NCBI RefSeq assembly: GCF_901709675.1
Contig: NC_051098.1
Span: 13,235,918-13,299,917 of the forward strand
Length of the DNA stretch: 64,000 bases
Direction of reading: 5' to 3'
DNA from: Syngnathus acus
Taxonomy: Eukaryota; Chordata; Actinopteri; Syngnathiformes; Syngnathidae
A program made the position numbers and the translations under genes. The notes beneath the pieces are model-generated. The model did no database searches, was not told the origin of the DNA, and saw only the letters and a list, made by a program, of their open reading frames with translations. Positions within the stretch are counted from its first letter, which is position 1, and each line of letters begins with the position of its first letter. Below, one piece after another: positions 50,859 to 61,500 of this stretch.

Positions 50859-52148
50859 GGATGGGCACATATTGATGAATAGTCTGGATAATTTTCTCTA
50901 CATGACGCACATCGTTTAAAATGGACGCACCTCAACGTTTATTTCCCGCAGCGTGCCCCACTGACATTCTTGTTTGTCTCCTCACATCCATGCCAGTTTC
51001 CATGACAACATGACTTCGCTCTCTCATCCTCTGCCACCATGCATTCTTCTGACCTTGCATCGCTCTTTTCATTTTCTTCGCCCTCTCCACCCCCCACAAA
51101 GAAAAAAAAGCACGCGGCCCGCCCCTGTCCTTCCCCGACTCTAATTGGTGCTCGTCGGATAGCGGCAGGAAAAGTGATGGGCGCGCATAAAGTGGATGAC
51201 ATGTTTATGATGACAAAGAAATCAGCCTGCAGGCCATCTTCATCCTTCTGCTGAGGCATAAATTTCCATTCCATCTATCTAATGCATTGGGCACAGTTCG
51301 ATCTTGGTTGGTCTTCCACCTTATTCAGGTGTTCGTAAGTATAAGACAATGGCTTTTTTTTTTTTTTTTTCTCGTTCTGGAGACACGGCTCCTCTCAGAT
51401 TCTCAGTGTGGCATTAATATTCGTTGTTCTTCGCAGAGGATAAAGAATATATGCCTGTGATGTCATTTGAGTCACCCGTTAACCAAACAGCGCTTGTATC
51501 TCAAGTCAAAGTAAAAAATCAGCCCATCAAGGAAAAAAAATTGTAGGTCAGGTTACTTGGAACTTAATTATTACAAATGCAGTAAATACAAATGCCCCAA
51601 AAAAATGTCAGTGTAAAAGAAAAAAACTGTTTCAGTGCTTTTTTGTTGTCTGAACTTTCAAAATATGTCACGATGGGATAATGTTAATCGATTTAAGCAA
51701 TGATTTGACAATATGTTTGCTGTTGTGGTTGTGTGCGACTGCTCTGCATCACAGCAACAGCTGCTTCTAATATTTTGGTAAGCATATTTAGCCACATTTT
51801 GCTCTCAGCATGATGCGGCGCAGCCCTCCACAACCGCAATAATAATCATGAACACATTGTTGAACGACTACTTGTCAATCAAACGTGGGCGATCGACCAG
51901 AGATGGGCAAAACTTTCCATCGAGGTCTTATTATTCATTTATCTCATTCATAATCTAATAAAAGATTGATTGTGAATAACTAATTACATTTAAAAATGAG
52001 AGTGAATTTTAATGTTTAGATTTAGAAAACTTTATCACGTGGGGCATAAACAAATGAAATGATAGTGTGAAAATATGTATTTTTAATTGTACACCTTTTC
52101 ACATTATTGACCGCAAATAGTGGACTAGGAGAACAATTAAATGCTTTT

Positions 52149-52162
52149 CCACTAGATGGCAG
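52149..52162 (+). promoter_or_regulatory. CTCF-like motif, plus orientation
   Basis: CCACTAGATGGCAG, a full match to the CTCF core and the same 14-mer as at 49815-49802, pointing the opposite way. It lies just left of the CpG-rich block at 52.4 kb. Confidence 0.45.
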
Positions 52163-52399
52163 AAGGTACAATTAATATTCACCTGTTGCCACGCATACAG
52201 AATATGTTCAACGAAACAGATCCAGATTTAATACATAAATTTGGGAATACATTGAGAGAAGGCCATCATTATTTCAGAACATTTATTCGTGACATTTTTG
52301 TTTGATGGAGTACAGTGAGGTTTTTCTCAATATGTGCCTTGTTCAAGCCCGTTTTTACTGTTGTTGATTTTTTTCCCTTTTTTTTTTTTTAATGCAGTG

Positions 52400-53240
52400 C
52401 GGGTGTACCTAATGAAGTGTCCAGAGAGTGTCACTGTGGGAAGTCCACGCAGTGACACTCGTCAGTGACTGACTTACGGATGCCCGTGTGGACACTCGCG
52501 TGATTGTCAGCTCGTCGATGGCGACTCGTCTTGCTTGGAAGGCATAAACTGCAGCGAGGCGACGCGTCTCCTGATTTCAGCCCAAACTTCCAGCGAGACG
52601 TGCCACGCCACGCCACGCCACGCTAGCTGAAAGCTCCGTGGTGGGCGAGACTACCGTGCGCCCCCTCCTCACCCCCTACTGCCGCTCTCTACTCCAGCGA
52701 GTGTGGAAGCGGCTGTGGCTGCTACCCGAGCCGGCTCAGCGAGCGCTGTCGGCGGCTTCCACCCCCGGGGAATGTCGGCCCCTGACGTCGGCCTCCTCCT
52801 CCTCCACGAGTGTCACACAGCAGCCAGATGGGGTAGAGTACGCCGCATGTTTAACCTCTAACCGTTACGCACACACCACTGTCTTGGTTAAATGAAAACT
52901 TTGCTGTTTTTTGTTAGATTTAATTAAATGTTTGCTGGTGGTTTCAAAAGTTGAGTTAGCCAGCGCAGACGTCAATTAGCATGCTAGCTAAGATAGCATC
53001 TGACGCATCCAGCTCGCCTGAGTGGGCTTCCATGCCACCGGCCAGCGTCCTTTGCACAAAAGCCCCACACACCCTCCTCGGGCAACACAAGTGTCCCTCG
53101 GCCGATCTCACGCCGAGTCCGACGGATGCAGTCAACCACCCTGTGCTCCGTAACCGCTGCTTCGTATTAGCCTGTCGGCTAGCTAATTAGGGAGACGGCG
53201 GAAGCGGAGGTGCCCGAGCCGTGTGTGGTGACAGGCGGCT
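52400..53240 (+). promoter_or_regulatory. bcl9l: CpG-rich block, candidate bcl9l promoter
   Basis: GC- and CpG-rich DNA between AT-rich flanks. It has a CRE-like TGACGTCG near 52781 and a CCACG/CACGC pentamer repeat at 52603-52623. Open frames here (for example 52638-52895) look like composition effects. The first bcl9l coding exon has an acceptor at 58373, so a non-coding exon and a promoter are needed upstream; this block is the best candidate. Confidence 0.35.
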
Positions 53241-56200
53241 GACACTTGCACGCACAGCCGGTGTGGGCACACGATGACTTGTCATATTAACCATCCGACT
53301 GTGACATTTTAAGGCAATACTACTTGACATTTTATTTCACTTTTTGGGGGGGTGATTCAAAGAACTCGTGTTTTTTGGGGGGGGAATCGTCAATTCAAAA
53401 TGTTCCACGCAGCCACGGTAAGCAATCACCGGTGAGGCGTGTTCGCTCGTCCGGCTCTTGGCTCGTCTTCCCCGCCATGCGTGTGCGTGCATGCGTGGTT
53501 CGTCCACGATGACAACAAGCCTGCAGCCTGTTGCATGCATGGTTGCCATAACGCCGCTGCGACGGCTTTAAGTACACGCACACGCAGCCTGCATGCGTGT
53601 TGGAGCTCCCATATCCCGGCTAGCTATATTTAGCCCACTAACAGAGTTTGCAACTCGATCCGAATTGTCTTGCACAACTCAGTGGCGGGCAGTGCATTTG
53701 CCATTTACCCTTTAGTGGAGACTTACCCGACTTAACTCCATTCCTTAATAGCACCACTATCACGTTGCAATTATAGAAATCATCAATAATAAACCAAAAC
53801 AGTACGTAATGATGAGTATAGAAAACTACAAATAGGTGGTGAATTGCATACTTGGAGTCAGTTTCCAAACAATCACAATTATTTTTATGTTCCGTCTTAA
53901 ATTGTGGCGGTTGTTAGACTTGATCCACGCAGTATAAATCATACGTCAGAATTGTTGATGTGGCCAAATATTTCATATTGACTAGGTTTGACCTCATTTG
54001 GTTGCATTTGTATAGACAGAAGGTGGTGTACATGAAAAATGCAAGTCGGATCACGTGTGGTGCTGACTCAGCTTCCTGTATTTTCCGTCTACAATAGCGA
54101 CAAATTAATTGATTTTGAAAGGAAAAGCATGTGACAGTCATGATGAAATAAAATCCTATCGGTAGAACATTATATAGAATAGTTTTCCAAACTAAAAGCA
54201 GCATATGTCGTCTTTAGGTTAAACACAAACTTTCACCTCCGAAATCTGACTATTTGTTGTTGAGACTTAAATTCAAAGGATTGAATAATTTTTTATTTTA
54301 ATGTCTCCAAGCAATCAATTGTCAAAGTCGTCACTTAATTTGACAATTGCCTAGATGGTGATTAATTGTTGCACCTCTAAATACATTTTTCAGTTTGTCA
54401 TCAATAACAGTTTTTTTTAAATTAAATGTGTTTAACTGCGAAGTGTACGACAACCTGCAGCATATCGCAAATGCGAAGTTCCATTTTTCTGTTTGTGGCC
54501 CTCTGGAAGCAGTTTAGACGTCCTAAAGTAAACAATGTTTATTTGTTGTAGTCATGCGCTTGTGCCGTGTCTCTGGTGTGAGCTTAAAGGAGCAACCAGT
54601 GAGGCAGCCAAACTGGCCTCAGGTGACACCGGCAGGTATGTTCGCACACCACTTAGCGCTAATTGGTCACCCGCCGTCGTTAGCCACGTCCCTCCTCTCG
54701 TCCCCAGTTGCGTTCTTCCCGTCATTGTTGTCGTGCCGACCGACGCTGCGGTGTGACCATCCCCTCTCCGGTGTCACTTGACGCGCTTCGCCGCACGAAA
54801 ATGAAATTCTCCGGCTGTGGCGGCAAACGGCCGCCTGCTAGCTCATCAAATTCACGCTAGCGGTGAGGGAGGGAGGGAGATATACATCCCGAAACTGGGC
54901 GATTACAAAAAATTCTTTGGCGAGCTTTGTTGTCAGTTGATGAGGTTGCATTTTTAGACATTCCCTTGCTCTAATTGGCAGGCTTCCAAGAACGCCTTCC
55001 GAAGAATGTAACCGTTTAGCCGCCGAGCAAAAAAATCACCCGCTACTTCCGAAGGCTCCGCCGGTGCTTGGTCCGTGTGAGTTTAAACTTCTTGACCCGG
55101 TTATTAAATGTGGGAAATCACACGCGTGACAAGGACAAGCTCACAGTGTGTTTACTCATCTCCCTCTGTCATTCCATGAAAAATGTACCTATTTGCTTGC
55201 TCCGTGTGCCAAAATGCTACAAGATGGCGCCCAAACACTTTTGTCCACATAATCACATCAGTTTTTTTTTTGTAGTCTCCCGACATGCTGTGTGTTTTGC
55301 CGACGCTCGCGGAGCTTGTCGGAAGACACGGTGAGAGTTTACTTGAGGTCGCCGGCCGTGAGCGCAAACATCTGACACGTCGTTGCGCTTTTATCAGTTC
55401 CATCCTCTGCAAATTACTCGGCTCGCGTCTCTCATCTGCGACGCCGCCATCCCGCCGAGCCTGTCGGGGGTAAAGTGCACCAAGCGGCGGCGGCGGGCAA
55501 ACAACAGCCTTCGCGTTAGAGGCTTTGGAAGCAGGTTGCCGTGGCAACACAACAAGCCGAGGCCAACCGGTGGGTCGAGGGCTCGCGATAGGCGGACGGC
55601 CTCCTTTCATTTGATGTTGCTGAGCCGTGACGTCCTTTCCCGTTACACCGTCAGCGGCAAACGCGGGGGCTGGCAGGGGAGGAGGAGGCGTGTGAAGAAC
55701 GCGCACATAATGCTGCCTTTGCTTTCCTGCCAGCGAGTCGCAACTTGCCCGAGACATTAATTCCTCACAAGCTTAAACGTTACACAACCACATTGATGAT
55801 TGAATTAATCATTTATCTTCATAAAAGGCAGCCAAGATGTTGTTTGAAATGATTTCTCTGACTTCTTTCTGTCACCTTCTGTCATAGCGGCTTCTTCTCC
55901 GAGAAAGTCGACACAGGCTTGCTTGCTCATTGAAAAAAACTTGCGGAGCTTGCATGTCAATCACTGGAAAAATCATTTAGCAGACAGGAACAGCTGGCGT
56001 CAACGCCTTTTGTGTGAAAAATATTTGTGTCACGCGCATAGTGGCAACATTTTTGTACTAAATGTTTTTTTTTTAACGTCATATTACATCACCGCAGCAA
56101 TTAATCGCACAGATTAAGTAAAGCTCAACATTTTCCACGGAGGGGGAAGAAAAACACTTGGTGGTTTTTATGTCGTCAAGGGTCGTACATGTTGTTTTGG

Positions 56201-57452
56201 CCTCTGACTTATTTTTCCTCCGGAGTCCCATGTTTGGTAACGGGCTAATTCTTCGGGGGGGGGGGAAGACCGCCACTTTCTATGAATGCACTCCGCTGTG
56301 TTCCAAATATAGTGGGAGCACCAAATAGTTTTGGAGACCAGTGACAATTCTTACGTTTGGCAAAAAAAATAGGATAATCGATAAGTTTATTAAACCCTGG
56401 TCCAGCAGAAACAATCTGCTTGTTAACTTCACGCTACTCAGAACTTGCATGAGTTGTTTTCTTTTCCTCGAGTCTGTTCCAAGATTAGCGCGAGTGACAG
56501 CGACCAATCAGACGACGCAATCTGATTAGCCTCGGCTACTTTGCATAACGAGCTCGACTGGTATGAGTGAGTCAGCGAAATTTGATATTCAGTAGATGAG
56601 GAAATTTAGACTTGAGTTGAAGTCACTTAAATGGTAAGGCATAAAAATATTTTTGATCATTTATATGTTTTAATTAGGGTTCTTACGATCGTGCTTCCGA
56701 TGCCATTACCGATTACACTGATTAGCTGCACAATTTTCATTTTAAAGCTGCTCTCTGATTATTTTAACTAATAACCCATTAATCTGGCAATTGTTCTAAA
56801 TTGATAAATCCATTTAAAAAAAAAAAACTATCAAAGTATCTGCGCCAGATTTGTGTTTATACGAGTCTTATAAAAAAGGGGGCGTGTCTGCAGCATGGGC
56901 TCCCTCTCCTCCGTGATGTAATTTCTCTTTTTGTTTTTTGCCTCTTTTAGAGACCAGGTAGATAAACCAAGTTTTGAATTATTTTTTTTTTTTCTCAACC
57001 CAAAATGCATCAGCGAAAGCGCTGGCACATTGCTGGCGACAACCTCGACAGACTCTTCTTGAAGCCAGCGTCTGGTTGCTATCGCCCCAGGTCGGCATTC
57101 ACTCCCAGATAGGCCCTATCTCATCTTGGCCGTCTACTCGAAGGTCGGCAGCCCGTTGTGTGATTAGTCTGCCCCCCCATCACCCCACGCACCCTCCGGC
57201 TGTGTGATGCACAAAGCCAGTGAGTCACATTTGTAAACAGGGGCGACATCTAACCAGCCCCGCTAGGTTAATGAGTGATGAGGTCCTGGCCCCGGCGCAC
57301 AAGGCGTGTCCCTGTTCTTGACTTTAGTTGGTGAGTTAATGACTAATGGCGGCATTGTGTTTTCATTTTGGGGCCGTTTAGCAACCGGGTGTTACGAAAA
57401 GACTGAACAAAAGATAGTTTATTCATCATTGGAGTCTGAAAGACTTTTGAGT

Positions 57453-57468
57453 GGGGGGGGGGGGGGGG
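57453..57468. repeat. G16 homopolymer
   Basis: An uninterrupted run of about 16 G, the longest G/C run noticed in the window along with the C-run at 13236. Confidence 0.9.
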
Positions 57469-57584
57469 TGATGGCCTTTTGAAAGGCACCCCCCCATCAT
57501 TTGTTTCACTCTATCTGTCAAACATTAAAATCAGAAGCAGGTTCCTTGAGATTTGAGTCAAGGGTTCCACCGTTTTTATCTCAA

Positions 57585-57685
57585 GCGCCAGTTGGTTAGC
57601 TCTTGCCTCACAGTTCTGAAGCAACTTCCACGCACAGCCCACGCCTAACCCGCTCCTCCCATACATGCAAAAACTTTAGTTTCGA
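57585..57685 (+). mobile_element. Degenerate fragment of a common teleost repeat
   Basis: GGTTAGCTCTTGCCTCACAG and the later ATACATGCAAAAAC follow the order of a widespread fish repeat (TTAGCACGTCTGCCTCACAG ... ACATGCA). Strongly decayed. Confidence 0.4.
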
Positions 57686-58454
57686 TGTCTTACTTGAACA
57701 TCATTTTGACCATTTGAAGGTCTGTTTTCGGTTCAGTGTATTTTAACTCGGCTGGCTTCTGTGTGAAAGCGACAGGGGAATAAAAGCGGCGTCTGCCGTT
57801 ATGCACCTTGCAGGTCATGTGTGCAAAAAGGGCTCACAGCAAAACACGTCATGAGTCAGGCATGTTTGTTTCGTGAGGCGGCGGGTGAGTCAGGTATCGC
57901 TACACAAAGTGTTGTGGAATGTGCTGTGAAGATCTTTACCGACCCAGAATGCTGCTGGGCTACTTGGACCGCGGCGAACTGCAACCCCCCTCCCCCCTTA
58001 GTCCAAACAACTGTCGGCTGGCTCACTGTTAAAGACGCAGTGCGATGACCGTGCGAGGCTCTTATCACTGTTCTTGTCCAACTCCCTCGCCGAGTCCATG
58101 TTGACACCGAGGCAGAGGAACACGGCAATGATTGTCGAGATGACTCTCTCTCCCTGTGTCCAGGTCTGAGCGCGTCCACTGAAGCATGAAGCGGGAGAGC
58201 CGCAATGGCGATGTCGGGCCTCATCCGCAAACCTGAGTGCGTTTACAATCATTGACAGGTTGGATGTTCACTTCATGAAGATTTTTAAGATTGCAATCGT
58301 ACATGGTTCATCTATGAATAAAGCTAACTATCATTGAGATCTAAAATAATGTATTTTTTATTTTTATTTCTAGCGTTGCCTGATCGCAATGTGAGCCCCG
58401 GCCGGCCGACATCTTCTCCACGCCGCTCCTAAGCCTCACTCAGCAGCCAATCAA

Positions 58455-58505
58455 ATGCACACGGACAATAAGCCGGCCAATCATGGCGAGCAAGGTCACT
58501 GGTGA
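58455..58505 (+). other. bcl9l: Upstream ORF matching the usual BCL9L start, out of frame with the main ORF
   Basis: The ATG at 58455 opens 16 codons beginning MHTDNKPANHG, which corresponds to the vertebrate BCL9L start MHPENKLTNHG, and stops at TGA 58503-58505. The main frame is offset by one base and has its own ATG at 58483 inside this ORF. The first ATG has C at -3 and C at +4 (weak context); the second has A at -3 and G at +4 (strong). Confidence 0.65.
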
Positions 58506-61500
58506 CGGACGAGCTCAAATGGCCGCCGTAAACCTGCAGGCTCAGCAGCAGCAGGGACCCGCCGGCCACCCGGGCCCCAAGAGCCGCCTCGGGGCCGGCG
58601 GCCATGGCGTCAACAAGAGCAACCCCGTGCCCAAGTGCGCCGGCCAATCGGCGAGCAGCGTCGGAGGACTGCTCAAAACCAAAAGTAAGCGGGAGAGGAG
58701 CGTATCTGTGGACTCTGGTGAACCGCGACATGCTGCTCCTAAAAACCTGGAAGCTGATGCCAAAGCAGGTGAGACCTCTTTTTTTTCATTTCAGCATCTC
58801 CTGCAATTTAAAAGTTTTATATTTTTCTTTATCGTGAAGGTGATTCATTTGTAGTCCGGACCAGGAGTGGTGAACATCACATACATACATACAGGCAATT
58901 TTGGAGTTCCCGATAACACAAAAGTGTTAATACACTTAAATGCACATAAAAAAAAAAAAACATCAACCCTCCTTTAAGAATGTCAAAGGTCACTACCTTT
59001 CCCCCCTGCTGTCAGTTTCAATCTGTCAAAAAACTCTCGAGATGACGTGCCTTCTTGACATCCTCCACGACAGGAAGTAAACGTAATAGAGAAAATGCCC
59101 CGACCTTTCAGTGAAGCGGCAGAATTTCCTCCCTTGACTCCCCCAAGGCTTCTGATAGCAGCAATGACGTGTTTCACATGAAAAGGCGTTCGTTGCATGT
59201 CCTCGCTGGTAAGGTCATGGGCCTGTTTGAGTAACCCTTGTTGAAAAAAAGATGATGACTATTTTGTGTATTTGGTGCATCACCTATCCAAGTGAGACGT
59301 CCTCATTAACACAAACATTAGTTGATGAAAAAATTACAGAAAATATTTTTGTTTTTTCTGTACCATTGTCATTTTTTTTATTTATTTTTTTGGGCTGCAT
59401 CAAAGTGTTTGAATTGAAACAAAGGTCAAACCTGCATTCATCTGTGCTGCACACGACTGAGCTGCAATAAGCAGGACAAGGCCCGTGACCAAGACAAACA
59501 AATTGGCTCAATGACTGACTTTATTGTGAAAAGAATCCGGTCGCCCTTGGCAACATAACATTGGCAGGAAAACAAGCAATCGTTGCCGTTGAATCGTCAG
59601 GGGCGCCCCCTGCTGCCTTGCGGGTGTATTTACACTGATTGATTTAGTTCAGAAAAAAAGGCCTCCATGAGTGGCGAGATAGTGCAAGAATGATGTTGTG
59701 TTTATGAAGTCGTCGGAAAATGGTACTTTCTTGCCCCGTTGAACTTTCACTGCGATATTGTATTACTTTTTTATCTTGAGAAAATATGACACAATGACAA
59801 CATTTTATGCCAACAGAATACGACTCGATTCTCCAAAAATAAATCTTTGCTCTTGTGAAGGTTGGTTTTTTTTGGGGTTATGAAATGTTTTTTTTTTTAA
59901 CCTTCCCATTTTTTCAAGAAAATGGCCAACTTTCTAAATCCAAAGACCCAAAAAGTTTGAGAACTTCTCTTTAAAAAAATAAAAAATAAGGACAATATCC
60001 TCACAAGTTTTTGTGTATGTGTGTTGAAGAGGGAGTCACACGCAGTAAGCGTCGTTGCGTTCTGGAGAAGAAGCAGCCATACAGTGGAGACGAGTGGTGC
60101 TCCGGACCCGACACGGAGGACGACGAAGACAAGCCGCGCTTGTCAACAACTCAACGTGAGTCAGAACTCACTGTGTGCTTTACGATCTCATGAAGAAATA
60201 TTAGTCCCCTTATATATATATTTTTTTTCTTCATTGTTTGTGGACTGGCCTCCTCCAGTTAATTTTACGTGTGGTTTAACTAGTGTTTGCATAATGTGCT
60301 TCAATGTTTTTATTTTTTTAGGGGAGCGAGTGCTGCCGGGACCCAGGCAGGCGCAACCAGATCATCCGCCTGCGGGGCCAGTCACGTCTGAGCCTGTAAT
60401 GGCTTGCGGACCAGCACCTGGACCGAAGCCTGGACCGAAGCCAGGACCGCCTCCACCTCAGTCCTCGCAGCAGCTGTTGTATGTCTTCACAACCAGCATG
60501 GCCAACAGGTAAGCTTCCATTTACAAATGTCAAATAGACCTTCAAGCACTTAAATTTAGTTTGGGGTTTACCACTTTTTTCTTTGCTTCAACAGTGCTGC
60601 AGAATCAGTCATGAAAGGAAACACTGATTCCATTCTTCAGTTTCATCAGCAAAATATTCCACGAACCAAGTTAGAGCAGGTCAGACAATGATACTTTATA
60701 CATCCATTTTGGTGGGAGTCTAGCAAATCATAATCATCAAAATGTTTGTTTCTTTTTACCGCAGTGCTACGCAAGGCTCGTCGAGAAGGTGAACTCCAGC
60801 GCCTCTCCTCCCGCAGCCGCCCCGAAATCCAAAAGCGGAACTCCGAGGCCGAGCTCGGCGGGAGGTGGCGTCCCCGCACTTGCGGCGGGAACGCCGACAT
60901 CGGGTGGCCACTCTGACAACGATTCCCCTCGGAGCAGACATGGTGGCCTCTCCATTCCCTCCCATAGGCCAGAGGGCGATGGCAGAGGCACGCCTTTAGG
61001 CTCGGTCCCTGTACACAGTGAGGGTCTTCCCGTTGCTAGTCTCTCTCCGTCGGGGAGTCCTTCCATCCTGTCTGCGCATTTACAAAGCGACACGGGACAG
61101 AGAAGCGGCCCCGGCAACCCAGGCGGTCTTTCCAAGGAGCAGCTGGAACACCGCGAGCGTTCTTTGCAGACACTGAGGGACATCGAGAGGTTGTTACTAC
61201 GCACTGGAGCGAGAGGGAGCCCTCACGGTGACGCGGGGGTTCCCACCGGTAACCTCGCAAATAACGTTTCCCACGTCATGAGCAACAGTAGCGGCGATCG
61301 AGGTGCTATTCTGGAGGACGGCGACAACGGTACAAACACTGGAGATTGCGGTAGCATGGCGCTGTCGGCGTTGGCGTCTCTGGGAACCATGAAGAAGTTT
61401 GAAGAGCCACTGCAGTCAATCATGTCACAAACGCAGTCGCTCGGCGGCGCCGCTCACAGCCCCGAAATGGACCCTCGCCATCATCTAGCGCAGCATCCTC

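Larger units (their letters stand above)
45335..52399. other. Intergenic region between the Ig gene and bcl9l, left part
   Basis: AT-rich DNA without supported genes. A TATA-like TTAAATA on the minus strand near 45410 could serve the Ig gene, about 80 bases before its ATG. The region carries three CTCF-like motifs, a fish interspersed repeat near 50.1 kb, an AAAT microsatellite and several T-runs. Confidence 0.5.
53241..58373 (+). other. bcl9l: Probable 5' introns of bcl9l, with two possible untranslated exons
   Basis: Two short stretches have both a good acceptor and a good donor: 54552-54635 (TTGTTGTAG before, GTATGT after) and 55276-55330 (TTTTTTTTTGTAG before, GTGAGA after). Either may be an untranslated or alternative first exon. 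The rest holds AT-rich DNA, GC-rich patches near 54.6-55.8 kb, a G16 run and a fish repeat fragment. No independent gene is supported. Confidence 0.3.

Noticed and set aside
55152-55757. A 201-codon minus-strand frame
   Set aside because: GC-rich upstream region of bcl9l; Pro/Arg/Ala-rich translation with no domain or splice evidence, best read as a composition effect.
60767-61204. A 145-codon minus-strand frame over bcl9l
   Set aside because: Antisense shadow of the long bcl9l exon, whose plus-strand frame carries the HD2 motif.
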